A DNA stretch of 38,050 nt from assembly GCA_016748015.1 (NCBI GenBank), contig JAAOMT010000525.1, forward strand, positions 128,039-166,088. Reading direction: 5' to 3'. Under the pieces are notes generated by a model. It was not told the DNA's origin. It saw only the letters and a list, made by a program, of their open reading frames with translations, and searched no databases. Shown piece by piece: positions 21,188-32,780 of the stretch. The stretch is from Geosiphon pyriformis. Its lineage: Eukaryota; Glomeromycota; Glomeromycetes; Archaeosporales; Geosiphonaceae. The translations under genes were made by a program, and so were the position numbers. Position 1 is the stretch's first letter. Each line of letters begins with the position of its first letter.

Positions 21188-22140
21188 ATTAAAATAAAAA
21201 TTTATTATCATTAGTAATAATAATCATCTATCAAATAGCTAAATTTTAAAATATTTAGTTTAAATCAAACAAAGATAGCCGAAATACTTTTTTGAAAGTC
21301 AAATTTGGATCAAGTTTCAGCAGGAAAAAAAAAAATTCACCCACCCCCCTGAATCCTCAAATTTTTTTATATTTCGTCTCATTCGCAGAATAATGATTCA
21401 AATTATGATAATAATAGTCATAAATCTAATCCTAATTATCGCTAACCTTATATACATTATCAATATGAGAATTTGAATCCATTTTTCTTTTTTAATTAAG
21501 ATTTCTCTAAAAAAAACTCTCGATGTCTACAGTAAGCTTCTTACCAATTTAAGAAGATGAGATAATAAAAAGTTTGAAATAACTTTATTTAGTATGAGAA
21601 ATTTGTAATTGAGTAAAAAATTAGTATAAATCACGAATTTTATTTCACATTAAAAAACGAGTTAGAAAACTCGCTTAAAATAATTTTTATCGATTCCCAT
21701 TCACTATTAAAGAATGAAAAGGGATTTTTTCTAATAACACTAATTTTTACGATTCGAAATTCCGAATTTTGAATTCAAAATGAATTACACAAGACGAGTA
21801 ACTTTCATTAATTAAATTTCAAGAATCAAATTCATTTGGAAAACCTTTTTTATCCATTGTAAAAAGTCAATAAATGTATGACGCTTGTCCATTTTTCATT
21901 CATAAAAAATTGTTTCCCACCACTTATCTACCAAATTATGTATATGGGTAAATTTCCTGAAAATTTTATATTAAAAATTTCTCGATTTATACCATCCACC
22001 TAACAATTCATCATTCTGTAATATTTAAAATATCTATTTTTTGAAAAATCAATAATTATAAAATCGACACAAGAATTCAATACAAAAATAGGTAATGTTT
22101 CAAAGAAATCATATTCTTATCTGCCAAGCATTTCTAATCA
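19531..22140. other. gene-poor intergenic stretch
   Basis: AT-rich, with one possible remnant (20200-20385, listed separately) and an (AT)n run at about 21157-21184. A CCACCCCCCTG patch at 21339-21350 has no evident role. No other frame, RNA gene or element is supported. Confidence 0.45.
20200..20385 (-). pseudogene. possible coding remnant, frameshifted
   Basis: On the minus strand one frame reads NMTKESLDFFKFIKDINSFY and then HYTFVDGFLTPNN. A neighbouring frame over the next bases reads QFYVIEDIPKIWDWF, which looks more protein-like than the continuation of the first. A single frameshift near 20255 would join them. No start, no recognised family, and poly-T/A runs follow at 20191-20213. 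This may be a decayed exon or chance. Confidence 0.2.
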
Positions 22141-22175
22141 AGGAAAAACCTCTTTTTTTAAATTAATTGAACTGT

Positions 22176-22274
22176 TAGCGTTATGACGTTGGATAGCGTT
22201 ATGACGTTGCTTTGAACCTCATCTTTTTCTCATCTTTCTCATCTGTACGAGGGACGTCATTAATTTTAACGTCA
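22176..22274. promoter_or_regulatory. cluster of CRE-like (TGACG) sites
   Basis: TAGCGTTATGACGTTG occurs twice in tandem with an 18-bp period (from 22176 and 22194). Inverted CGTCA cores follow at 22255-22259 (as GACGTCAT, one base short of the full TGACGTCA palindrome) and 22270-22274. Four bZIP-type half-sites in 100 bases of AT-rich DNA is unlikely by composition. The likeliest target, the 83-residue ORF, starts 1.3 kb downstream. Confidence 0.4.
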
Positions 22275-22857
22275 TCTCCATGAAAATGATAACTTCTTGC
22301 CTTTTGAGGAAATCGAAAAAGCCGGTATTTCTCTCAATCCAAGTCCATCGAATCTACCATCTATTCACTAGTTAAAGGATGGTTAAAAAATACCCCTTGT
22401 TTGAATCTTAACATTACTTCTCTTCCCCCCACATTAAATTTTTGAAATTTTTCTAATTGAGGTCAAGTTTCCTAATTGACATTAGAAACTCGAGAGCTTT
22501 AAGATCGCCGATGGCAAAATAGGGTATAATCCCAAGATATTTGATAAGCAACATTGCAAACATAAAATTTGAAGATTTATTAATTAGAAAATCTGTTTGA
22601 AAGTGAAATCTTTTAAAATTCTAAAAGAATGTTTCTCGAAATTTGTAAGTTTATGAAAGATCGAATCGAGAAACATTTAAAAAACCCTCAAACTCGGGAA
22701 CTATCTACTAGATTCTCGATGCCATCATGGTTATCATTTTCTTATCAACTGTGTGTGTACTAAAACGAATTTATTATCGAATTCAGGTCATCATTTGATG
22801 AGTAATTGTACGATTCTAATAACTATATTTAATTTATCATTTTATGTATATGCAGAG

Positions 22858-22874
22858 TTGCGTCAATTGCGTCA
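22858..22874 (+). promoter_or_regulatory. tandem TTGCGTCA (ATF/C-EBP-like) sites
   Basis: TTGCGTCA occurs at 22858-22865 and again at 22867-22874, nine bases apart, so the two copies lie almost one helical turn apart. The octamer resembles composite bZIP sites (TTGCATCA type). It lies ~370 bp upstream of the TATA-like box before the 83-residue ORF. Confidence 0.4.
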
Positions 22875-23230
22875 TATGTTCTCTCTCGGGATGATGATCT
22901 GTTTGGATTCCATGTTGCATTAAAAAAAAAAATTTGGACCTTTTGTGACTATTATATTTATGGTGTCATATACTTTTCTCTAATGGTGATGACAACGACG
23001 ATTATGATGAGATTGTGCATAATACCTCAGTGATAGCTTGGAAGGGCGTTAGTATTATAATTTTCAGATGATAGTGATTATGAAACGATTTCATTTTACA
23101 TGCGTGCCAGGTAAATAGAATTATTCCAAGACATATGGAACATTTGAGTGGTTTACTCCATACGTTATAGTTATATTACAAATTTTACAATGTTAAAGTT
23201 GTCGGCTCATAAAAATAGCCGATGTATAAT

Positions 23231-23240
23231 TATATAAATA
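23231..23240 (+). promoter_or_regulatory. TATA box candidate
   Basis: TATATAAATA stands in a moderately rich stretch ~370 bp before the ATG at 23608. The spacing implies a long leader or a first noncoding exon. Confidence 0.35.
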
Positions 23241-23347
23241 ACAAGAACGATTCTTTCTTTCGTAACCAAAAAGCCAATCGAAATTTTTTTTTTTCAAGTA
23301 TCCTGGTTGAAAATATATAATACCTCCCTCAAAACATCAAAAATTAA

Positions 23348-23580
23348 CACCACCACTAACACTACCACTACCACTATCACTACTACCACTACCACTACCA
23401 CTTACCAATACATTACATATTTTGGCCCCTTGGTTTCTCTTTACTCTTCATACCAAATCCGCTTAAAAGGTTTTTTTTTCCTTTGGCAACCTAAAAATTT
23501 AAAAGTCAATTTTTTTCATTGATCGATCAATCTTTCAATCTTTCAATCTTTTAATCTTTAAATCTTTCAATCAATCATTC
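23348..23580 (+). repeat. (ACCACT)n and (TCTTTCAA)n simple repeats in the probable leader
   Basis: 23348-23402 is built from ACC/ACT/ATC triplets on the C+A-rich strand, and 23528-23573 from imperfect TCTTTCAA-type units. Both lie between the TATA-like box and the ATG of the 83-residue ORF, so they would be in its 5' untranslated region. The Thr-rich frame across the first repeat has no ATG and is not taken as a gene. Confidence 0.7.
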
Positions 23581-23607
23581 ATTTATTTGCTCTTAAACCT
23601 CTAAAAA

Positions 23608-23859
23608 ATGACTTCCAAAAATTCCGGAAAAAGCTCTATGCCCTCTCACTTCCGTACCACAACATATAGTTGTTACTTTGAAGTGACCGAAGAAATGATA
23701 AAGGCAGCACACCAAGACTACGCACTTCGATTGTACACTCATACACTTGGTCAATTGTGTCACTTAAAAATGAAGGGCGCCAAGGAAAAGAAAAATGAAA
23801 ATTCAGAAAGAAAAGAAAATAGCGATAGAACCGGTACTACTGATATGGTACTAGTTTGA
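23608..23859 (+). CDS. orphan 83-residue protein, cytosolic-looking
   Basis: A complete ATG-to-TGA frame in good context (AAAAATGACT) with balanced codon use unlike the AT-rich flanks. There is no signal peptide or membrane segment. The N-terminal 20 residues are Ser/Thr-rich; the middle (YFEVTEEMIKAAHQDYALRL, then YTHTLGQLCHLKMKG) looks like a helical folded part. The C-terminus is highly charged (AKEKKNENSERKENSDR). Upstream lie a TATA-like box and bZIP-like sites. A GTAC at the last codons could be a splice donor, so the protein may be longer. I recognise no family; it may be lineage-specific. Confidence 0.5.
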   Translation: MTSKNSGKSSMPSHFRTTTYSCYFEVTEEMIKAAHQDYALRLYTHTLGQLCHLKMKGAKEKKNENSERKENSDRTGTTDMVLV

Positions 23860-24195
23860 ACTATTTCTCTAGAAAGTTGTATGTGACAACTATGATACTT
23901 TATTCTCATGATCAAGCTTTAAATGAAGTATGCAAATGTTCAAATATTTAGAATTTTCATTATCCATGTTTACCCTTGAATAGTTTTTTAACCTTTTTAA
24001 ATTTCAAATTAAAGCTACATGTTCTTAAAGGTGTCCTACTTTCTGATTCAGGGAAAATTTCTTTTAAATGACAAAAAAATCCCAGATCTTAAGTAAAATG
24101 TAAATTTTGTACTTTATTTTTATGAGAGTTAACTTAGATTAACTTTCATTAACTTATTATTATACTTATTTTAAAAATTATTATGAATATCCAAA

Positions 24196-24239
<44 letters not shown>

Positions 24240-25811
24240 TGTAATCATGTTATGCTATTATAAAGTTAAATTTTTTAAGATTATGTTGACATTTTTTTAA
24301 AAAAATCTTTTTAATACCAATTTCGCTCTTGAGTGCTTTCTGAAAAAGTTTAATAAATGTTCTAAAAATTGCTTTTACAGTTAAATGACTTAAGCCTACA
24401 TTAGAATAATGTAAAACCAAGAATTGGAGATTTTGCTCTTTTTCCTAGCCAGAACACACAAAACAAAACATATAGATAAAAATGTCTCTTGACTAGATTC
24501 ATAAAATTGCTAATTTTTCTAGGCTGTTAAGGTATGTTTTTTCCCCCAAGAATCAGGTTTCTTATTTAATCTCCACTATACATTAATTGATCATAAAAAA
24601 AGAGATAATCTTTATAAAAAAGCAAAATTTGGCATTGATCGCTTTCATTTTTCTCTTTTATGTACATGGATTTTCCAAGCTGCACTGTTCAAGTATGATT
24701 AAATTAATAGGATGAAATCATCCAGGTTGTTTGTTTATATTTATTTTTAATATTAATAAAGGGTCTATCGAGTAATTCCTGATTCATTCTTCAAGATTCC
24801 AAACCTATTTTTTATTTATTTATTTATTTATTTTTTTACGTGAATGGAACAGAGATAACTTTACCATTTTTTTTGTATTTAATTTTCCGCTCTACTGATT
24901 TTTTCCGGTATCGGCAAACTTTTCAAAGAATTGGACAATTTAGAAAAATTTTTTTTTTTTTAACTTTTGACATCAAACGTATACATTTTTGGAATGAAAT
25001 AAAATAATTTTTTCTCAATTAACGCTGTAATATTAAATATTAATACCGAAATTTTTATTTCCCCTAGTAACATCTTTGAGACATTTCACAGAGAAACCAA
25101 CGCATTATTAAAAAGAAATGTCTTTTAAAAATAAACTGTGGAAAAACTCTAGGAATTTGGTATCTAAATAAAGAAAAAGGTTCTACAACAAAAACCCCTC
25201 ATAGTACAGGCTTTTTTTGAATCTAGAATCTAAATTAAAATATTGACTTTTTCGTATCATAATTGAGTAAGAAAATAAAGCTATCGGATGAAGCTCTAAA
25301 GGAACCGATGGTTTTCATTTTATCGACGCTTCTTGTCAATGAATTGAATAATGGGACCGGTGGTAATTGAAAAAAGGACTTTTAAGGATTAGGGTTATAT
25401 TCACAAATTATTGTAAACGAATCTTTTGCTATGAAAAGTGTAGAAAATGAATTATCGCAAAGAAAATTCCATTTTATCATCACGCCTATATTTAAAAGTA
25501 GTAAACCTTGTCAAAGGCTATGGTTATTTTCTTTTCTTGCAATACGCTCTGTGGTTTTTACCGTCTTTTCTAGATTGATGATCGAGCTGGAAGCACACAA
25601 ATTTAGAATTTCGTAAAATGTTAAATTTAATAAGATAATAGTATGAGCTTCGAATTTTTAGTACTTTCCCCTTCGTCAGCTTCTTTTTCCACATTATACC
25701 CATTAGATTAATGGCCGAATTGCTTGAAATAATGGCGTATAATTTTCGGCATATTCGGGTATCGATAGCAAAAACAATTGGTAATTCTCTAATCCACTTG
25801 TACGATAATGT
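23860..25811. other. intergenic with (AT)n microsatellite
   Basis: No supported gene. A pure AT run occupies about 24199-24237. The frame at 25431-25616 is short and unremarkable. The antisense frames at 25703-26066 reflect the Asn-rich copy B on the plus strand. Confidence 0.45.
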
Positions 25812-26103
25812 ACTATCTTTCTAGTTTCATCTCTAGCCGTTGCGTATCCAACTATCGAAAAAAGAGGAAGCCGTAACGAAAATAAGAATGGTAATGGAAA
25901 TATTGGAAACTTTAATGGAAACAAAAATAATAACAACAATTTTGGAGACTTGGGATTCTTCGATGGACAAATAAAACCATATAATTATTATGAATACCAG
26001 CCGTTTTTGGAAGGAGCTTTTGTTAAACATGGAAATAACGGAAAAAATAATAGAAAAAAATGGCAAAAGAGATAATAACGGAAATAATAATGGAAAAAGT
26101 TGA
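25812..26103 (+). pseudogene. secreted Asn/Gly-rich protein with Kex2-type EKR site (copy B), start lost
   Basis: The plus-strand frame from 25812 to the TAA at 26073-26075 reads TIFLVSSLAVAYPTIEKRG, the end of a signal peptide with a Kex2-type Lys-Arg site. It continues with NKNGNGNIGNFNGNKNNNNN, an aromatic part with YEYQPF (25989-26006), and a basic end (NNRKKWQKR). A stop stands two codons before the frame and no in-frame ATG exists, so the 5' end is lost or lies in an unseen exon. Asn/Gly coding resumes in another frame to about 26103. It matches copy A (16790-17409) in order of motifs. It is the better preserved of the two and could still be a real gene if a first exon exists upstream. 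Confidence 0.55.
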
Positions 26104-26414
26104 AATAACTATTAATTCTACATAAAATGATCAAAATTTTAAAAAAAGTTAAAGAAAATTAATTTTAAAATAATAAATGACTTATTTTAAATTTAAATTT
26201 TGATAAATTTTTAAAGTAATTATCATTTGAAAAAATTGCAGTAATATTCAACTATAATCAAATTAAAAAAATAATTTATAATAATTTTATTTAAGTTAAA
26301 AGGCCAGATTTGAATCCAAAAAATTTATGTGTTTTAAGAAATTAATCAATCAAATTTTATTATTTAAAATAATTTCTTTAGAATAAAATAACAACAATAA
26401 TAATAATTAAAATA

Positions 26415-26467
<53 letters not shown>

Positions 26468-28739
26468 CTTAAATTATATTATTCAAAGTATCAGAATTAT
26501 CTTTTTAAATGACAATTTATTTAACAAACTATGAACAAAAACACTGTAAATTTGTTTTAAAATACATTGCCAATTTTTTTGTAAGTAACTATTTGAAAAT
26601 AACAATGCTACAAAGAGTGATCAATTATAAAATTTTGTGCTACAATAAAAAATTAACAATATTTGTCTAATAACTAATTTTTAGTGTTAATTTTATTAAT
26701 AAAAAAGCTTAAATATTAATATATTATAAAAAAATAATATATATTTCAAAAATTAAAGTTTTATTGTTAATATTTATAAGCTTTAATTATAAAAAAAAAC
26801 AATTATAGTAATATTTTTTTAAGTACATATTCTATAAATATATATTTACTTTATATATTTGTTATAATTAATCTAAAGTTTAAAATTAAAATTAATATAT
26901 ACATCTTTTATATTCTACATATGCTAATAATTTTGAATTTTAAGTATATTAAAATATTTCTTATGAATATATATACATAATAATTATATAATAATAACCA
27001 ATTAAAAGTTTTTAATTGTTTGTTAACTAATTATAATATAGTTTTAGATATAGTTTATATTGTTTTAATTAACTTAATAATTAATTATATATAAAAAGTA
27101 CATAATTATAATTAGTTCTAAAAACATGTTTTTATAATAATATTACTGTATATAAAATAAATTTCCTATTATTTTGTAATACAAAGTAATTTTCCAAAAA
27201 TTTTAAATATAAAAAGATGTAAATTTAAAGTTTAACTTAATAAAATTAATAATTTTCTAAAAAAAACTTTATAATATACTTTTAATACATAAAATTAATA
27301 ATTTTTTTTAAACAAAATAAAATCAATATTATTTACTATTTTGAAAAAAAATTTTAAAATATATCTTATATTAATTTTATAAAACTATATAAATTATTAG
27401 ATGTTTTGTTTTTTAAAGTCAAAATTATTAATATAACAAACTATTTAAATTAATAAAAATTAATTGCATTGTATAATTTTTTTTTAAGCAAAAAATCTTA
27501 TGAATTTTAAAGTATTTGTTAAAAAACCAGTTTTATAATTTTTAAAATTGTCTATTAAATTGTTGTTTAATTAATTAAAAAATTAAACAAAAAAATAAAT
27601 TTTAGTTTTTTTGTAACAAAAATATATAATTATTTTTACAAAAAATAATAAAATAAACTTTAACAATTTTACAAAAGCACTACTTTTATAGTATAAGTTA
27701 AATAACAAAATAACAGAATAACAAATTAAAAACAATAAAATTTTAACTTAAATTTTAACAAAAAAAACAAATTAATTTATATAAGTAATTTTAATAAAAT
27801 AATTAATTTTATAAAAAATTTAAAAATAATATTACAATTTAGAATAATACATTAATGAAATACAAAAAAAAATTATTGTATAATAAGAAAATAATTAAAT
27901 AAGAAATTAAATTTAAAAAGTAAATTAAATTTATAGAAATTATATATATAAAATTATTTTTATAAAATATTTTAATTGCTATTTTTTTCAAAAAAATTTG
28001 AAAATAGAAAAATAGTTTATATTGTTAACAAAAAAATAACACAATTTTTATAATTCTATGTTTTAATTACTATTTTATAAAATTTAATAACAGATATTAT
28101 TTGTATTTTACAGTAAATATTTGTTCTATATATTTACAAAAGTTAATAATATACAGAAAAAATAATAATAATTAAAGAATATAAAAAATTTAAATTATTA
28201 TATTAATAATTAAATCAATAATTAAGTTAATAATATAATTAATAAATAAATTAAGAATTATATTAATAACTAATTTCAAAAATAATATAACTAATATAAA
28301 TAACATCAAAAATTAATATATATAATTAAATATAATTGAATATTTAATAAAACTAAAAAGTAAAAAATTTAATTAAAACAGTAAAAATAAATTATAGTTT
28401 TAATAAAACATAATACAATTATTATAATTTTATTATTTTTTTTTAGATATAATATTATAATAAATATATTAAATTTAGTTTTATAAATTGTAGATCTGCT
28501 AGCTTGTACACATATTTTATTAAAACTTTTTATAAAAAATTGTTAATAATAATAAAAAACATTATAATAAGAATTGTTTCAATAAATTTTGCATTTAATA
28601 TATATAAAAAAAAAGATATTAAATTATTTTTTGTTTAAATATATATATATTTTTTTTATGCTTAACAAATGAGGCCCAAATACTACTTAGTACAATATAT
28701 CAAATAATTGATTTAAACTAAGTATGAATTATGCTTTTT
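26104..28739. other. CpG-free AT desert with (ATT)n microsatellite
   Basis: Nearly pure A+T, with an ATT run at about 26419-26465 and the shared repeat near 28,010. I saw no CG dinucleotide from about 26,080 to 29,560. No frame or element is legible; it may be transposon sequence mutated beyond recognition. Confidence 0.5.
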
Positions 28740-29699
28740 TTTTTACATATGACCAGCTATTTAAGCCAATTAAAATAATACTAAACATTTATATAAACCA
28801 AAATTATGTTTCTAATACCTAAAAAAATGAATATGACTTATAAAAACCAAAATAAATCCCAAATGCCTTAGCAATACTGAGTAATTTAACTATGCCAGCA
28901 AAAAACTTTGAAGACAAATCAGAGACTAAGACAAAAGCTGAGTCATCAAATGGAATTAGCTTATTCTTTTCCATATAAGTATAATGCTTTACACAGATCA
29001 ACCAAACTTTATTCTTAAAAGCAAGACAGAAATTACAGACAAAATTCATAATCTTTACACTTGTAATTTTGGAATTATGGAAGACTGAAACAGTCTTCTA
29101 AAGCCAATCATTAAAAACAAAACTCTTATAAAAAGCTGTATACATAATAACATTAGAAACACAAAATAAAAATAGCTAAGATATACAAGAAAAAAAATAA
29201 AAAAAACCAAAAAGCAACCTCTAAGCATCCACATGAACATCCAACAAATAATAATAAACAAAAATATCAGATGTGCAAGAAAAAACATAATCCAAAACTT
29301 CAAAATTACCACAATATAAACATATTACACTAAGATAACATTTGTTATACAGATGCTTTTAAACAGCAACAGACAGCTAATAGTATAGAGCCTTCATAAA
29401 ATAAGTATAAACACTAGTAATAAATCTACTAGTAAAACCAGCAGCTATGTACAAGTCAGGATGTTATACCAAAAAAAAACTAAGCCAATCAATGTCTGAA
29501 AACAAACTACTTGCCAGAACTTTAGAACCAGAGCCAACTTTCTAATGTACACAATAAACAAACCGAAATATATCATGAACAAAATGTTTAAAATTATTAG
29601 AAACAACACTATCACTAGTTATTATATAATAATTCTTCAAACAAGAAAGAAAATACCAATTAGAAAAAAAAGTGGTGTTAGTAAATGCATTGGCATGTT
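28740..29699 (-). pseudogene. LINE ORF2: C-terminal Cys-rich tail, dead
   Basis: It contains ICLYCGNFEVLDYVFSC (near 29,330-29,280), a zinc-binding type block in which the usual His is Tyr. The open piece 29049-28819 follows, with CLAFKNKVWLICVKHYTYME and KAFGIYFGFYKS. The very hydrophobic frame at 29055-29312 is in another phase and is an artefact of C-to-T change. Confidence 0.65.
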
Positions 29700-30183
29700 C
29701 ATTGTCCACAACACTTAAATGACTCTTTACTTTGTGTCAGCTAACTTTCAAATTTTTATCATGAATAATATTCATAATGTGCTAATATTCCATCCAATAC
29801 TGATTACAAAAATCCAAACACACCAAACTCAATTCTGATTTGTATATATCCAAAGCAGTCTGACTATTAATAAACAAATAAACTATGCTAAGAAAAAACA
29901 CATTCAAGAGCCAATGCAATAGCCTGCAACTCTGTCAAAGTAAAGAACATTAAACTAAAAACTTCAACTCTTAAATCCAAATTTATGTTATCAAAAAAAC
30001 TGCAGCACCAGCTCTACTGCTAACTGTTTTTAAGTTTTTTAGGAACCCATCTGTATAAACAGACAAACTATCAGCATTAACACAAGACAATTGACTACAA
30101 ACCAGCTCAAAATTATCAGACTCAATAATATTAAAAAACCCAACAACACCCAAAAAAGAAAAACACATAAAAAAAGAAGTCAT
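29700..30183 (-). pseudogene. LINE ORF2: RNase H-like domain, dead
   Basis: SLSVYTDGFLKNL, with the catalytic-type Asp in TDG, occurs near 30,090-30,050, followed by SRAGAAVF. A decayed middle part with LDFCNQYW and HKVKSH continues to about 29,700 across frameshifts. Placed between reverse transcriptase and the Cys-rich tail, as in related LINEs. Confidence 0.6.
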
Positions 30184-30949
30184 ATTATTAAGGAAGGCAA
30201 CAAAAAATCTAAATCATTCAGAAATAGGACCACAAAAGTCCAATTTCTTCTACTATTTAAAAGTATTTTAATTAAAAACAGCACCAAAACAATTATAAAA
30301 CTAATCTATAAAAACAATGCCATATTGTCAAAGTGAAAAAAAAAGCCTAAAAAATTTGAGCTCATTAAGAACTACTGACATGAGCATTCTACTCTAAAGA
30401 TGAAAAAAATTGTTTATAAGGCCATCTAGAGACAAATTGCACTTAAAAAAAATACAAATCATGCCTGCCAAAAAATTATCAGAAGAACTGACTTTAATAT
30501 AAACTAGGAAACTTAAAGGATGAAGTAAATGTTAACACAAAACTTGTAAGTCATAAGACTTGTAAGAGAACAGATAGCCCAAAATTCCACCAAAATTCAC
30601 AAAATTCACAAGAAATGCTAATTTTTTTTCAGACTAAAACTGCTTAAAAGTTTTCAAATTGTATAAAAAAAAGTAATAAATTGTATCATTAGAGAAATTG
30701 AGAAACAGACCAAATTTTAGCTTTAAGCCTTTACAAATTAAAGCATTTTACTTATTATACACACTAATAAGAACAAAACTAAATTGCATCCTATAGCTAA
30801 TGATAAATAGAGAATTACTAACACCAAGTACAAGAATTGCTTATTAGAAATAGTTTTTTCAGAACAAAATTGGCAAAAAACTGGACATTAGAATAAGTTT
30901 TGGCCAGACTAGACTTTAAAAGACTTTTAGTAGACAAAAAGATATCTAA

Positions 30950-31950
30950 GTAGTGATAAGATTCTCTTTTTTTGGTGATAAAAATAGATGAATTACTAAT
31001 TGACAAAGAAGAGCTTACAACTCTATAATTAATAAAAATGGCTATCCTTTTGTTATTATTAATAGAGATGTTATTGATTCAAAAAAATTCACTGGCAATA
31101 TTGAGAATATGTTGGGTAGCATTTTAACTACTGCCAACCCAAATTGTATTATTGACAAAAACACTAGCAGCAAAAAAAAAGACAGTCCAGTTTGCAATTC
31201 TGCACAATTATTTTTGGAAACAAAATAAGAATTCAATTTATATTTACACACACTCTCCTGTTTCTTAACTTCACACAAAAGAGGGTCATAAAATATGTGT
31301 CAAAAAAAAGATGAAAAAATCTTCTTTTGATCTAAACTATCATGCAAATAATATCTATTTGTTAATTCAAAATTAGTTATAATCTTGTTGATGTGATTAT
31401 TGTAAATACTACCAAAGAATTAAATGAACTTGCCACACATTTTTATTCTAACTAAGTTCTTTCTAAGATGCTTCCAACCAACCAAATTGTATGTTTTTTG
31501 CATGTCTTGTAAAACCAATTAGAGTTTACAGTTTTTTTCCAAAGCATCTTTAATTACTAAACCAATGACAAAAATGAGAGATTGTGTTGTCATATCTTTT
31601 AAAACTGAAAAATTATTCCCATAGAGAACATCAAAAATGCTACAAACTAATGAAATTTTATCAAAAAAAATTTTGGAAAGAACTTTATAAATCATTTTAA
31701 TTAAAGCAATAAGACAAATATTTGTAAAAACATCTTTTTATTCATATAGTTTGAAAATTATTGAAACTTTGGTCTCTTTTCAAGGACTGAATACTGACTT
31801 ACAAGACAAACAAGAATTCAAAAGTACCAAAAACATATCCAAAACTGAATTATTACAATGTTTTTAAAGCTCATTTGAGATACCAAAAAGGCCAGTAGCT
31901 TTGCTATTGGGCAGATTAGAAACTATATTGAACAATTCATTAAAACTAAC
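30950..31950 (-). pseudogene. LINE ORF2: reverse transcriptase domain, catalytic FVDD changed to FVNN
   Basis: LPNSKATGLFGISNEL (about 31,930-31,870) is the fingers block. Motif A keeps its Asp in LVLQDMQKTYN (QDM at 31501-31509). The catalytic pair reads FVNN followed by TIWVGSS, with the two Asn codons at 31148-31153, where reverse transcriptases have Asp-Asp. Several stops interrupt the domain. The Asp-to-Asn changes are G-to-A on the coding strand, in positions that would form CpG in an intact copy. Confidence 0.8.
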
Positions 31951-32780
31951 TGAACATATTACATTTAAAAAAGTATCATTAAAAACATATTTCAATAATT
32001 GATATTAACAAGACCAGTTATTAAAAATATTAGCAACCACTTTATGTTTTCTAGTCTAACTTTTCATAATTACATCCACTTTAGCCTTGACCAAATTAGA
32101 TTTCAGAATTAGTTTATTATTAGTAATCAGATAGTCCAGCACTATTTTGTAAAAAAAATATTCCAATATATTCTAGATAATATGACTTTTGTCTACCACA
32201 AAACTTTCTATTCTTCTATTAATAGCAGACCTAATATTTATTTTTTTGGCTCTTAGAGATTTAGCAAGCTTGCTAACATAATATAACTTTTTCACTTTAA
32301 AGAAAAAAGTATACACATAATTAAAACTTACACCAAAATTCAGTAAAGTTCAGATAATCAAAGCCTTATTGTTATTTAAAAAAAACTAATGACCCATTAA
32401 AGAAGCAAACTTATCACTAAAACTTGTATACAAAAATCTAACAATTTTTGACACCAAAACTTCCAATTTGTGAAACTTAAAAAACTCTTTGGTGAAAACA
32501 TTGTCAAAATTCTTGAATTATTTTTTCTTAAATACTCTATTAGCTGAAAGAATCACTACCTTTCAAACAATATCTCACATAACATTCAGGTTTGAAAATC
32601 TCTTGGATGCAACAAACTTATCAGAAAATAGCAGTGCATTAGCAGTCATAGCCACTTTAAACATGTCCTATTTTGAATCATTAACATCCTTAACATCAAA
32701 CTTTCAATGATCTTAATTTGCCTGTTTGTATAGAAGATTCATTACACATTTAATAAGCCACCCAAACTTACAGAAACAGC

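Noticed and set aside
23307-23522. Thr-rich 71-residue frame
   Set aside because: It has no ATG start and arises from the ACC/ACT repeat in the probable leader of the next ORF.
25703-26066. Minus-strand hydrophobic frames
   Set aside because: Antisense to Asn/Gly-rich copy B on the plus strand.
29055-29312. Very hydrophobic 85-residue frame
   Set aside because: It lies in the wrong phase of the decayed LINE tail; hydrophobicity comes from T-rich sequence.
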